Position numbers and translations under genes: made by a program. 64,000 nt of DNA from Mantamonas sphyraenae. Taxonomy: Eukaryota; CRuMs; Mantamonadidae. Shown piece by piece: positions 43,501-53,257 of this stretch. The notes under the pieces are model-generated. The model had not been told where the DNA came from. It worked only from the letters and a program-made list of their open reading frames with translations, and did no database searches. Every line of letters begins with the position of its first letter. Positions within the stretch are counted from its first letter, which is position 1. The stretch lies in assembly GCA_026936335.1 (NCBI GenBank), contig JAPMXV010000005.1, positions 310,001 to 374,000 of the forward strand. Direction: 5' to 3'.

Positions 43501-44559
43501 GGGCAAGCTCGTCGATGGGTTTGTCGAGCGAAGTGGGAGCGTAAGTGAGGGTATCGCGCTTGAGGGAGACAAACATGGGAGTGGGTTCGGTGATGGAGGG
43601 TGGGTCAGACACGAGGAGGGTGTCCGTTCGCGAGCGGCGCTCTGGGTCGTCAGCGATGCCCAGGCGTTCCTCCTCCTTCTTGGCGACAGATTCAAGGTAT
43701 TCGACAATCGCTGGGATGGATCGTTTCTGGATCTGCAGTTGGGATATGAGGGGAAGATGTGTGTGAGTGCGAGAGAGAGAGAGAGCGCGGGGAAAGAGCA
43801 GACACCAAATGGTCCTGCAGCTCAGCCCCAACAAGAGACAAATGGAACGGGGTGGTAATCGCAGCAGCAGCAGCAATGGATGACACGTACGTCAGAGGGG
43901 ACTGCAGGCTTGTTGCCCTTGAAGGAAAATTCGACCTGAGAGCGCATTGAGACAAAATCGGCAGGGAGGAAGCGGATGCTGTTGTAGGAGGCGTCGAGGA
44001 CAGCGAGATCAGGGAGGGAAGAGAGATCGTAGGGAAGCTCATGGAGCTTGTTCTTCTGAACGTAGAGCTGCTGGAGGGAGACCATGTTTGCGAGCGAGTC
44101 CGGCAAGGAGGCAAGTCGGTTTCGGTCGAGGGAAAGGAATTGGAGATTTGTGAGGGCGCCAAGGTTGTCCGGGAGAGAGGATAGGTTGTTGTAGGAGAGG
44201 GAAAGGTGTGTGAGGGAAACGCAGTCACCGAGGTCGGGCGGGAGGATTGCAAAGTTGTTTCGCTGGAGGTCGAGGTAGACGAGGTTGGACAGAGAAACAA
44301 TGGTGGGCGGGAGGGTTTCGAGCTGGTTGGAGGCAAGGCGGAGCTCGGTGAGGTTTGCGAGCTTGTCGATGGCCGGAGAGACGGTTTGGATGGCATTTGC
44401 GTTGAGATCAAGTTTGGTGAGGCCTTTCAGAGCCATGATGCTCCAGTGGATTTCCTTCATGACAAATTGGTCGTGGAGGACGAGCTCGTTGGTTTCGCGG
44501 GCCGCAGAGATGGCTTTGCGGAGCTCGAGAAGGTAGTTCTTCTGGTAGACGAGATCCAT
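40505..44559 (-). CDS. LRR - PH (two) - C1-like - LRR protein
   Basis: Exons 43888..44559 and 40505..43732 (donor GAC|GTACGT, acceptor AACTGCAG) join to 1,299 residues. Residues about 45-215 are leucine-rich repeats of the SCRIB/SHOC2 type (LTKLDLNANAIQTVSPAI, LVYLDLQRNNFAILPPDL). Two PH-like stretches follow, the second ending in SMSRWYSMCTEAQKAL at about residue 500 with a typical C-terminal Trp helix. Next comes a Cys/His cluster (SAQCEVCGRDVTVVIQQCK, CEAVSHKDCL) like a C1 zinc finger. After a Gln/Ser-rich linker a second LRR block of about 18 repeats runs from about residue 748 to 1268. PH plus LRR recalls PHLPP, but the PP2C phosphatase domain is absent. Likely a membrane-recruited scaffold; partners unknown. 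Confidence 0.85.
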
Positions 44560-44698
44560 GGCGTCGAACGGGCAGATGTACAGAAGAAGAAAGAGGAACA
44601 AGGAGAATCGTTGGCAAAGAGAGGGCAAGGAAGTGACAGGCGGGAGAGATGGCTGGCAGACGGCGGCGCCGGCGCAGACAGCCGATCCAAACAAACAC
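44560..44698. promoter_or_regulatory. 139-bp divergent promoter region
   Basis: Spacer between the LRR-PH gene (minus) and the glycosidase-like gene (plus). Minus-strand frames across it continue upstream of the chosen LRR-PH start, so a longer N-terminus for that gene cannot be fully excluded. Confidence 0.3.
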
Positions 44699-46887
44699 AT
44701 GGCCACCACGTCGTACAGGCAGGCAGTGCTGAGTGTGTTTCTGGTTGTATGCTGCGTGGTGGTGGTGGGCAACGTGGTGTACCATACCGTAAGGCGAGGC
44801 CGCAGAAAGATCGTGCGGGAGGAGGTGATTGGAGGAGGATGGGGAAGTGGGGCTGGGAATGGAAGCACGCCGACAGCACCAAGCACGGGGCCTAGCGAAG
44901 GTCAGGAGGAGGATGGAGACGAGAGGAAGAGTGAAGAGGAGGGGAAGGATGGCGACCAGCAAGATTCAAACGACGGTGATGGGAATGTGGGACACGAGGA
45001 GGAGAAAGGTGGCGTGCGGGCAGCGACAGGGGTGCGGACGTGTTCGGCAGCGGAAACGAGGGCATACGACAGCGCAACAAGGACTCACTTCAACGGGATC
45101 CAGCTTCCGGATGAGTGGCCACCAAGGGGGTACAGCAGCGAGAAGGATCTGCAGTCTGCCTCGCGTGTGCACCCTGAGCCGCCGTACCTGAGTTCGTTGC
45201 CAGCCGTGATTGGGATCACGGTGGGACGGCAGCTGTTTGTGGACGGTTTCTTGGTCGCAGGGGCAACGGGAGTCACACACTCCTATCACGCAGCGGAGTA
45301 CGTGTCCCAGGATGGATCTGTGGTCCACGCAGACAAGGCGTGGGAGCGCGGGGAGCTGATGGGCCAAAAGTTCTTTTTTGCCGAGCCAGCCTGGGACAAT
45401 GTGGTGTGGATGCCCGAGGAGAAGCGTGTACGTGACGAGACAATCACATGACATCAGAGAGAGAGGTGAGTGGGCTAGAGATGGCGACGACTGACACGTG
45501 TGTGACCGTACAGTACCGGGCGTACTACAAGTGCGGGGTGGAGCCAGCACGGACGTGTTTGGCGTACACAGAGGACATCACAAAGGCATGGGTCAAAGCC
45601 GAATTGCCGGACGATACGCACGGTAGCAGCAACATCGTGCGGGTGCCGTACGGGAACCAGAGAGCAAGCTCGCTGATCCGATTCCACGATGCGCCGTCCG
45701 AGGACATGACGTGGATGCTGTTTGAGTGGAGAGAGGGCAACATGCAGCAAGGAGACGAGATGTTGACAGTATGGAAGAGCAAGACAGGAGTGCGAGACTG
45801 GGTCAAGATTGCGGACAAGGGCCAAATTGCAGGCGACGGGAACGTGGTATTTTACAATCCGTGGCGAAAGACATGGACATACTCGCTGCGAGAGAACATG
45901 TGCAACAAGCTGCGCATTCGCAGGTACTTTGAGACAGAGTCGTGGGACGAGGCGTACGCACGGTACTTTGCTGCTTTCAACGCATGCAATCCATGGAAGG
46001 AGGGCCAGCCGGTGTACTGGTTGGGCGGCGACTCGAAGGACCCGCCGAACAGGACTGGCGATAGACCTCTGGCAGGCGTGTACTATGTGTTTGGCGTCGG
46101 GTACGAATCGATCCTGTTTATGCCGCTGGGCATTTACACGGGCCATCCTCCAGAGTGGAGCCACCATGTAGGTTTGGTGCGATGGGAGAAGAATCCGGGT
46201 GAGCGGACGAGGAGAACTGACTCACATGTGATGCAGGACAAAGGAGTGCACGTAAGCGCTGGGTTCTCTCGCGACGGATTCCATATCTACCGTCCAGATG
46301 ACAGGACACCGCTGGTGGGTGACTTGCCGGACTTTCTGTATCTTTTGCTTCACAATTCGGTGATGCACATCCAAGACGAGACGCTGTACTTTGTCGTGGC
46401 CGGGAGACACCGATCCAAGCCCGTGAACGGGGTGGAGGAGGCGCGCTCGAGAGTGCTGGTGGCGAAGCTGCGCCGGGACGGGTTTGCGAGCTGGAAGAAC
46501 GAGGGGGAGGGGGGCGGGCTTGTGGAATCGCGCTGGGTGCGCTTCTGTGGAGGCTACTTCTTTTTCAACGGACGAGGCTTCCGCGACGAGAGTGAGTTTC
46601 GGGTGGATCTGATTGTTCGGGATGACGCGGATTTGGCAAAGGAACACAGGGTGAGCAGCGTGACGTTGAAGGGTCAAGTGGACTCGACAAAGCACAGGCT
46701 GGAGTGGCCAGACGATGCAGTGGGACGCACACAGCTGGCAGCGTATGCTGGCGAACCGGTGCGCTTCGACTTTCACCTGAAGCATTTTGAACTCTTTTCA
46801 TTCTGGGTCAGTGACGACGAGGGAGGACGGTCGTATGGATGGGTAGCTGGAGGGGGGCCTGCGTATGATGGGCCACGGGATGTGTGA
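44699..46887 (+). CDS. Type II membrane glycoside-hydrolase-like protein (GH32/43-like five-bladed fold)
   Basis: Exons 44699..45427 and 45514..46887 (donor CGT|GTACGT, acceptor CCGTACAG) join to 700 residues. A signal anchor lies at residues 9-27 (AVLSVFLVVCCVVVVGNVVY), followed by a long acidic Gly/Asp/Glu stalk. The catalytic-like region starts near residue 175: VGRQLFVDGFLVAGATGV, VVWMPEEKRYRAYYKCG (formed by the splice), NIVRVPYG, VFYNPWRKTWTYSLRE, HVSAGFSRDGFHIYRP. A beta-sandwich end contains VDSTKHRLEW and GEPVRFDFHLKHFELFSFW. These match a class of proteins with a 'LFVDD' start and GH32-like C-terminal sandwich that I associate with bacterial sugar-active enzymes of planctomycete type. 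Substrate unknown. Probably a Golgi or surface glycan enzyme; bacterial origin is possible. Confidence 0.65.
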
Positions 46888-46896
46888 TTTGTGAAA

Positions 46897-49044
46897 ATGA
46901 ATGCGCGGCGTTTGGCAAGAAAAATGGACCCCGTTTCTTCCCGGCGAGATGACCATGGCCATGACCATGACCAAGGAAGCAGCTCGTCTGCGACGAGCGA
47001 GCAGCAGCAGCTGTTGCTAGAGGTGCAGTTGGACCGTGCAACGGAGGAGGAGATGAGGCGTATGTCGTCGCGCGGGTCGCTGGCAGGGGAATCGGTGGTG
47101 AGCGATTTGGACGGGGACAACTGGATGCGGAAACTTGGACGGCGTTGGAAGCTGATTGTCAGGGTGCTGGTGGCTCTGACGGGCGTGACGGTGCTCTCTA
47201 TGAACGGGGTGGAGAGCTGGGGCATGTGGGACCAGACAAACGCGTCGGAGTGGACCATCATCGTGGTTGTGGCGCTGCTTTCGTGGCCGCTGTGGCGTGC
47301 GGTTGTTCTGCGCTTGTTCAGCGTGGCCAAGCGAGGAGTCATCGAGGGAGAGCTAAACCGAGTGGGCTTCTTGTCTCTATACATCGACCAAAAGACGGCG
47401 AATCTGTTGTCAACCATCAGTATCTTTGCCACGTGGGGCCTTTGCTACCGAGGTGCGTATCTTTGGTTCGTGCAGCCGCTGCTAATTGTGGCCGTGACGG
47501 CCCAGGGGTTTTCGTTGTTGATCACCAGCGCGGTGCGACTGTTTGAGGCATCGTTCCAAGTCGAGCAGTTCATGGAATCCATGCAGCAGGCCATGTTTGT
47601 GGAGAACGTGCTTGCGACCATGGTGCGCGGACGCAACGTTGGCAACAGCATGCACGCGACGGCGTCGTTCATCGACATGATGTCGACGCTAAAGACGTAC
47701 AAACTACGTGCCGGCAGCAACGGACTGGACGTGTCGTCGTCGCACGAGGCAAACGAGCTCGGGGCAAAGATTTTCAACCAGCACTGCAGGCGGCGCCACA
47801 ACACACGTCGCATTGCGGGAACCCGGCATGCGGCATCATCGTCGTCCTCAACCCCCGCCAAGAGCAATGCGCCTTCGACTGCGGCGCCAGCTGTCTTGGT
47901 GGAGGCTGGAGAGGGAACGCGAGACGGAGGGTCTTCGGATTCACAGTCGCGCGAGTCGGATGAGATGAGACGCACCCTGCCACGGGCTGTGTTTGATCGT
48001 CTGTTTGAAGAGGACGAGGTGAGCGACCCTGTGACAAAGGCAGTGGATGCAGGTCCAGGAGAAGCAGCGAACAACCAAGCGGTGACCTCGGTGGCGGATC
48101 GAGCGTTTGCGCTGTTTGACCTGCACAAGGACGGCGTGGTGACAAAGCAGGTGTGTTGTGACGCAGTAGTGGCCATGTACCGGCAGCGGCGCAACCTGGC
48201 GTTGACGCTTGCGAATCACGACGGCATCTTTCTTGGGCTGGAGCGTGTGCTGCACGGGTTCTCGTTGCTGCCCATGGTGTTTATTAGCGCGCTTGTGTTT
48301 GGACAGGACGCGACGGCGACTACGGTGGCATTTTCGTCTCTCCTGCTCAGTGGCACGTTTGTGTTTGGCAACATGTTGAGCACGCTGTTTGAGGACCTGG
48401 TGTTCATCCTGCTGACGCGTCCGTTTGTGGTGGGCGACCGTGTGCACCTGGAGCTGCTGCCACACGCGATTGTGCACCGTATCTCACTGCAGACGACGGA
48501 GCTGCGAGCATGGGATGGGCGGCAGTTGCGGTTCACAAACCGCGCCCTTCGCAATATGATGCTTGTGAACGGAAACGACGGAGGCAAGATTGTATTTTTG
48601 ACCACAATGCAGGTGGCGGCACAGACGACGTCGATGCAGTTCCACCAGATCGAACCGCGGCTGCAGGAATGGACCAACGCAAACCCGAGGGATTTCGAGC
48701 CAGGAACACGAGCCAAGGTAGTGATCTCACTGATGTCAGGCACACGGGCAGAAATCTTGGTTATTGTGACGGGCACAATGACGTGGCAGGAACCAGGGCG
48801 ACGTAGCGACATTCAGACGCGTGTGCAGCTGAAGCTCCTGCAGATCTTCCGCGACCTGGGTATCCGGCTGTGGACGGAACAGCGTGTGGTGGCAATGTCA
48901 GAGGGGCCAGAAAGGCCCCAGGTGATAGGTCGCATCCAGTTTGACGCAGTGCAAGAGGCGCAGCACAGTGTGTCGCAGGACGGGCGTGTGGTTACGTTGG
49001 GAGCTGCACACGAGAGTTTGATTGCATGGGAACCGGTAATGTAG
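46897..49044 (+). CDS. MscS-family mechanosensitive channel with EF-hand
   Basis: Intronless, 715 residues, start only 9 nt after the upstream stop codon. Four or more transmembrane helices lie in the first half (LIVRVLVALTGVTVLSM, WTIIVVVALLSWPLWRAV, ISIFATWGLCYRG, PLLIVAVTAQGFSLLIT). An EF-hand-like loop (FDLHKDGVVTKQVCCDAV) sits before the last pair. The pore-lining region is VFISALVFGQDATATTVAFS to FVFGNMLSTLFEDLVFILLT, followed by the MscS beta-domain signature RPFVVGDRVHL. This order (TM block, EF-hand, MscS pore) is that of fungal Msy1/Msy2 and plant MSL channels, which release ions on osmotic swelling with calcium control at ER or plasma membrane. Two ATGs lie near the start; 46897 is the first true ATG. 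Confidence 0.9.
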   Translation: MNARRLARKMDPVSSRRDDHGHDHDQGSSSSATSEQQQLLLEVQLDRATEEEMRRMSSRGSLAGESVVSDLDGDNWMRKLGRRWKLIVRVLVALTGVTVLSMNGVESWGMWDQTNASEWTIIVVVALLSWPLWRAVVLRLFSVAKRGVIEGELNRVGFLSLYIDQKTANLLSTISIFATWGLCYRGAYLWFVQPLLIVAVTAQGFSLLITSAVRLFEASFQVEQFMESMQQAMFVENVLATMVRGRNVGNSMHATASFIDMMSTLKTYKLRAGSNGLDVSSSHEANELGAKIFNQHCRRRHNTRRIAGTRHAASSSSSTPAKSNAPSTAAPAVLVEAGEGTRDGGSSDSQSRESDEMRRTLPRAVFDRLFEEDEVSDPVTKAVDAGPGEAANNQAVTSVADRAFALFDLHKDGVVTKQVCCDAVVAMYRQRRNLALTLANHDGIFLGLERVLHGFSLLPMVFISALVFGQDATATTVAFSSLLLSGTFVFGNMLSTLFEDLVFILLTRPFVVGDRVHLELLPHAIVHRISLQTTELRAWDGRQLRFTNRALRNMMLVNGNDGGKIVFLTTMQVAAQTTSMQFHQIEPRLQEWTNANPRDFEPGTRAKVVISLMSGTRAEILVIVTGTMTWQEPGRRSDIQTRVQLKLLQIFRDLGIRLWTEQRVVAMSEGPERPQVIGRIQFDAVQEAQHSVSQDGRVVTLGAAHESLIAWEPVM

Positions 49045-49056
49045 CTTCGTTTGTGG

Positions 49057-50452
49057 TCACTCTTCCCAGAAAAAGGTGTGCACGGTGCGTTCTGTGTACG
49101 GAGTGCCGGGAGACAGGATGATGGAGGGGAACGATGGCACGTTGACGGCGTTGATGTAGGACTGGCACTCGAGGCACATGCCCGACAGAGGGCCGTAGAC
49201 GGCGCCCTGGGCACCGTTGGTTTCCTTGAGCATGCCGGCTGTGTAGAGGTGGACAGTAGGATGGGTGGTAAGGACATCCATGCGGCGCATGGTGATAGGA
49301 TCGCGCACGGAGGCGGCAAAGACGAGCTCCTTGTCCGCAGCATCATCCTGTTGCTCCTCCGAGGCGAGGGCATCCTGGATGGACTTGGAGTGGTCGAGGC
49401 CGACAGAGGCAAGGAGGTCTTGCATGGCCTTGGAGGTGGGTTTGCGTGCAGTCTGTGTTTGAGTTTGGCGCTCGAGCACATAGGAGGAGTCGAACCCTGT
49501 AGGGTGGGCGTCCAGGTGGTAGCCAATTTCGGTGATGGTGTGAAAATCGTAGGCGCTTTTGTGTACAGGGACAAGCTCGCCCGTGGGCAGCAGGGAATCG
49601 TCGAGCTCGAGGCGCTCGGCACTGTTGATGTACAGTTGGTGCCTGTCGACGGTGGCGGACGAAGCAGCTCCGTTGAGGTTCCAATAAGCGTGCTGGTGGG
49701 TGGTGGATGAGCAAAGGAATGAAGACAAGGGTCAGCAGGGTCAGCCGGTGTCAGGAAGGCGGGTGGGGTGGAACACATACGTTTGTAAGGCTGACGGGAG
49801 TGTTGCCGTCGCTGGTTGCGGTAAACTCGATGGTGAGGTCGCTGTGTGTGGTGAGCGTGTAGCGCACCTGGGTTTCCAACGTGGCTGGAAAGCCCTCCTC
49901 ACCGTCTGGGCTTGTGTAGGTAAATGTGATGGAGGCCGAGTCTGCAGCGTCGCTCGAATCGTCGATGACACCCGTCCATACTTTGTCGTTGAAGCCACTG
50001 GTGCCTCCGTGAAGGGTGTGCTCACCGTTGTTTGCGTTGAGGGAATAGGTAGTTCCGTCGAGGTCAAAGGAAGCGCCGGAAATGCGGGAGGCGACACGGC
50101 CAACAGTGGCGCCAAAGTAGGCGTTGTGGGCCTGAAACTCCTCAAGAGTGTCAAAAGAAAGAATGACGTTGTAGAGAGGACCCTCGCAGACGAGCTCGCC
50201 GTTCTGGTTGAGATATGGGACGCAGACGGCGGAAAGGGCGGCACCGTATTCGATGACGCTGACGGTGAGACCGAGGCTGGTGGACAGAGTGAACTCTTTG
50301 ACCTCACGCCCGTCATGCATGGTGCCAAAGGTACGTGAGGAGACGGAGACAGAGGCAGAGGTGGAGGAGGAACCGGAGGAGGTTGATTCCTGCGGGTGGG
50401 CAGCCTTGCTCTTGGCCACAGCCAGTTTGAGGGCTTCCAATTGGTTGGACAT
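49057..50452 (-). CDS. GALM: Aldose 1-epimerase (galactose mutarotase)
   Basis: This enzyme interconverts alpha and beta anomers of galactose and glucose, the entry to the Leloir pathway. Exons 49781..50452 and 49057..49692 (donor AAC|GTATGT, acceptor CACCAG) join to 435 residues. The splice rebuilds the family motif SLTNHAYWNLNG, which carries a substrate-binding His. Other signatures are FGATVGRVASRISGASFDLDG, NNGEHTLHGGTSGFNDKVW (catalytic His region), HPTGFDSSYVL and a C-terminal SPGTPYTERTVHTFFWEE containing the Pro-Gly-x-x-Tyr region and the catalytic Glu context. A Gln/Ala/Asp insert of about 45 residues lies before the last strands. The ATG at 50551 is in frame but overlaps the divergent gene, so 50452 is preferred. 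The stop is 12 bp from that of the MscS gene. Confidence 0.93.
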
Positions 50453-50549
50453 GCTGGAGTTGTTTTGGATGGGTTGGTTGGCGGGACGAGGGGAGGAGGA
50501 TGAGGGATTTGTTGATGGCGCGCAGGCGGAAGCAACCTCGAGAGGCAAC

Positions 50550-52709
50550 ATGAGCGCAGGCGCAAAGACGAGCCATGGTCGTCGGTCGCGCCAGGAAGCG
50601 TTCCATGATCAGCAAGATGAGGAGAATGGGGTGGAGGAGACACGAGAGAACCGACGCAGAGCTGTGCGACGTACAGGCAGACGTGACGGAAGCAAACGCA
50701 CACAGACTCCGGCAGAGAGGCATGAGGCGCGACAGAGTCTGATGTACGCAGGATCATCGTCGTCAGAGAGGGCTGCACGTGGTGACGAGGAAGAGGATAC
50801 ATGGGACGGAAGTGGGATGGACGCAGCATCAGCATCGTCGTCGTCGTCGTCGTCGTCGTCATCGTCGTCGTCGGCAGCTGCAGGTGGAGCGACGGGCACA
50901 GCGGGCAAGGAGACGCGGCGAGTGCGGTTTTCAACACCGTCTGCGTCGTCTCGATCGATCACATTCGGGAAGCGTCATCTGTTCCGGAATCGGGCGAGCC
51001 GGGAGGCCGGAGAGAGCAGGGACAGCAAACGGAAGATGGATGTGGTGAGGCGCATGGAGAACGAGGCACTGGAGGAGGCAGGGGAGGTGGCACGAGAGGA
51101 GGACGAGGACGAGGACGAGGAAGAGGAAGAGGCGTTGTTGCTGCTGGAGGCCGGAGAGGACAACGAGTCGGAGGGAGGGCGGTACAACCACTTTGGGGAC
51201 CGTATGGCGCGACTGGGCCAGCGTCGCAAGAGAGTGCGGCTAAACACGCCGAGGAGTTTGGATGGGGCGCTGGAGAACACGTCGTCTGCGTCGTCTGCGT
51301 CGTCGACGGAATCGGACTCGGACTCTGCGCCCACGGCGGCCGGGAGACAGAAGAGGAGGCTGCATTCGCTGGAGGAGGACATGGAGCTGAACTTGAACTT
51401 GGAAGAGGATGAAGAACGGCAGGACAGGAAGCGGAGGCGAGGCGTGAATGTGGTGGTACAGGGACTGTCGAAAATCTCGCTGAATGGCTCGAGCAGCTCG
51501 AGCAGCAGTGGCGAGGGCGTGAGTGCGTCGCCGGTGTCGCACAAGGGGGTGCAAACAGATGTGTTGAAGTGGAACAACCAGTATGCAGAGATTGACGAAG
51601 AGCTGCTGCTGGAGGAGAGCAAACGGGGCGAGTTTGGGCGCAGCCAGCGAGCAATCCAGCACATGGACGATGTGGAGCGGAACGACTACATGCTGTGGGC
51701 GGCAGCTCGTCTGGAGGTGTTGAACAACACGGAACGGTCGATGGCCCAGCGTCAGAAGCAGATCACCGAGGAAAAGGCGGTGCTGAGCAAGATCCTACAG
51801 AAGCTCACCGCGCGAGCGAGTCTGTATCGTCGGGCCATCGATCTGAGCAACCTGTACGGGTTGACAAGCGAGTATCGGTTGCTGTTGTGGCTGATGCCGA
51901 GTGATGCGCGTGGCCAACTGCTTGCAGATCTGCAACAGGTGGGTGAACAGGGCGCCGATGTGCTTCTGCTTCACTTTTCGATGGTACGCACACTGATTGA
52001 CGACGCATTCTTGGAGGGGATGGAGGCGACCGTGCGTGGATACTACCACGAGTGGATGGAGCTGGACGAGTGGGATGACGAGGGATCGGAGGCGTGCAGC
52101 ACGTTGTTGGAGATTGACCGGCTGCTGACGGTTGACTGTGGGTGCTCGAGGGCGGGCGGGCGGTGTACGTGCTTTGACGGCGTGACGGCGGAAGACATTG
52201 CTCAGTGGCAGGTGCTGCTGAATCTTTTTGAGCTGGAGAGCGGGAAATATTCTGAGTTGATTATTGGGTCGGGGGCACAGGAGATGCAGGATATGCTAGA
52301 CTCGTTCCGGGAGGTGCCGTCGAGCCACGGGCCGACGCTGGATGCGTTTGGGGCAGTGTCGATCACAGACGTGGTGGGGCGTGCGCAGCGGCTGCAACAT
52401 CTGCACCGACGCTTCAACTCGCTGCTTCCGTCGCAGCACATGTGGGACTGGGAGATCAAGCGACAGATTGTAGAGAGCATGGAGCGAGTGCTGGTGGCTG
52501 TGCAGATCCGCAGACTGTACAGCGGCGCGGATGTGCAGGCATTCCTCGCGCGGCACGGGCTGTTCGACAGCCACGGAAGCGGCGGGGCGGAAGAGGAAGA
52601 AACCGAGGTGAGGAGGGTGCCAGCCAAAAGCAAGGTGAGAGACGACGAGATGGTCAAGTCGACGCTCAAGTTGTTGACGATCCGGTTGTGGCGAAGCCAG
52701 CGAGGGTGA
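50550..52709 (+). CDS. Uncharacterised acidic/basic low-complexity protein with conserved-looking helical C-terminus
   Basis: Intronless, 719 residues. The first half is charged and low-complexity: RRRAVRRTGRRDGSKR, a poly-Ser run, KRHLFRNRASREAGESRDSK and an acidic block (EEDEDEDEEEEEALLLLEAG), suggestive of a nuclear protein. From about residue 330 (LKWNNQYAEIDEELLLEESK) it becomes helical and folded-looking: LKKL-type helices (EKAVLSKILQKLTARASLYR), SEYRLLLWLMPSDARGQLLA, a Cys cluster (DCGCSRAGGRCTC) and DWEIKRQIVESMERVLVAVQ. I recognise no family. The Cys cluster could bind a metal. It starts 97 bp from the divergent aldose epimerase start. Confidence 0.7.
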   Translation: MSAGAKTSHGRRSRQEAFHDQQDEENGVEETRENRRRAVRRTGRRDGSKRTQTPAERHEARQSLMYAGSSSSERAARGDEEEDTWDGSGMDAASASSSSSSSSSSSSSAAAGGATGTAGKETRRVRFSTPSASSRSITFGKRHLFRNRASREAGESRDSKRKMDVVRRMENEALEEAGEVAREEDEDEDEEEEEALLLLEAGEDNESEGGRYNHFGDRMARLGQRRKRVRLNTPRSLDGALENTSSASSASSTESDSDSAPTAAGRQKRRLHSLEEDMELNLNLEEDEERQDRKRRRGVNVVVQGLSKISLNGSSSSSSSGEGVSASPVSHKGVQTDVLKWNNQYAEIDEELLLEESKRGEFGRSQRAIQHMDDVERNDYMLWAAARLEVLNNTERSMAQRQKQITEEKAVLSKILQKLTARASLYRRAIDLSNLYGLTSEYRLLLWLMPSDARGQLLADLQQVGEQGADVLLLHFSMVRTLIDDAFLEGMEATVRGYYHEWMELDEWDDEGSEACSTLLEIDRLLTVDCGCSRAGGRCTCFDGVTAEDIAQWQVLLNLFELESGKYSELIIGSGAQEMQDMLDSFREVPSSHGPTLDAFGAVSITDVVGRAQRLQHLHRRFNSLLPSQHMWDWEIKRQIVESMERVLVAVQIRRLYSGADVQAFLARHGLFDSHGSGGAEEEETEVRRVPAKSKVRDDEMVKSTLKLLTIRLWRSQRG
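50828..50878 (+). repeat. TCG serine-codon microsatellite
   Basis: About 17 Ser codons, almost all TCG, lie in the N-terminal low-complexity region of the uncharacterised 719-residue protein. A similar (TCG)n tract encodes the linker of the WD40 protein near 35728. Confidence 0.85.
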
Positions 52710-52773
52710 CGGGGTGGCGGCGGAGGGGAAGACGCGGGGAGGGAGAGGGCGCCCGGAAATCAACCAGATCTGG

Positions 52774-53199
52774 TCAAAGGCCGTCCTCTTCGTCCATCAG
52801 GTCTTGTTCGGTCTTGCGCACGAGGGCGAGTTGGAAACGCAGTTGGGACTCTTCGTACTGTGGGATGGGGCGGAGCAGAGAGAGGTGTGTGAGAGGGAGG
52901 GCGGGTGGCGGGGAAAACGTCGGGTGCGCATTGGCCCGCACCACGAATGGCAGGAAACTGACCAGGAGTTCGTTAATCTTGTCCTGGAGGAGATCACGCA
53001 TTTGCTCCAAGGTCTGTTGCTCGACCTGCATCTTTTGCAGGACGTACTGGGGTGGCAGGGCGGTTGCGTCGCGGACGTCGGCGAGGGTGTTTTCCTCCTG
53101 GAGCTGGGCCTGAATGGTGGCGTTTGCGGCCTTGACGAGCTGCGTAGTGCTTTCGTCGATGTGGACCGAGGCGATCGAGGGCTTGTTTCGTCGGCTCAT
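52774..53199 (-). CDS. Small coiled-coil protein, 106 aa
   Basis: The ATG at 53199 starts MSRRNKPSIASVHIDESTTQ. A 105-nt in-frame intron at 52858..52962 (donor CTG|GTCAGT, acceptor CCCACAG) is inferred because its translation is Pro/Leu-rich and unlike the flanks. Removing it fuses two helical segments (QQTLEQMRDLLQDKINELL and YEESQLRFQLALVRKTEQDL) into one heptad-like coiled coil. The tail is acidic (MDEEDGL). The size is that of small coiled-coil complex subunits (prefoldin, BLOC/BORC, kinetochore types), but I cannot assign it. The start faces the LRR-ankyrin gene across 58 bp. Confidence 0.6.
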   Translation of the reverse strand: MSRRNKPSIASVHIDESTTQLVKAANATIQAQLQEENTLADVRDATALPPQYVLQKMQVEQQTLEQMRDLLQDKINELLVSFLPFVVRANAHPTFSPPPALPLTHLSLLRPIPQYEESQLRFQLALVRKTEQDLMDEEDGL

Positions 53200-53257
53200 G
53201 GGTGCGTGATGGGTCGGGGGGCGCAAGCCGCGCCAAGTGCGTTCCGTGTTGGTGCAG
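53200..53257. promoter_or_regulatory. 58-bp divergent promoter region upstream of the LRR-ankyrin cluster
   Basis: The shortest divergent spacer in the window, between the small coiled-coil gene (minus) and the first LRR-ankyrin gene (plus). If the following overlapping genes are co-transcribed, this is the only obvious promoter region before 57602. Confidence 0.35.

Noticed and set aside
46199..46236. GTGAGC...GCAG interval in the glycosidase-like gene as a mini-intron
   Set aside because: It is 38 nt, so removing it would break the reading frame. The unspliced frame is continuous and plausible.
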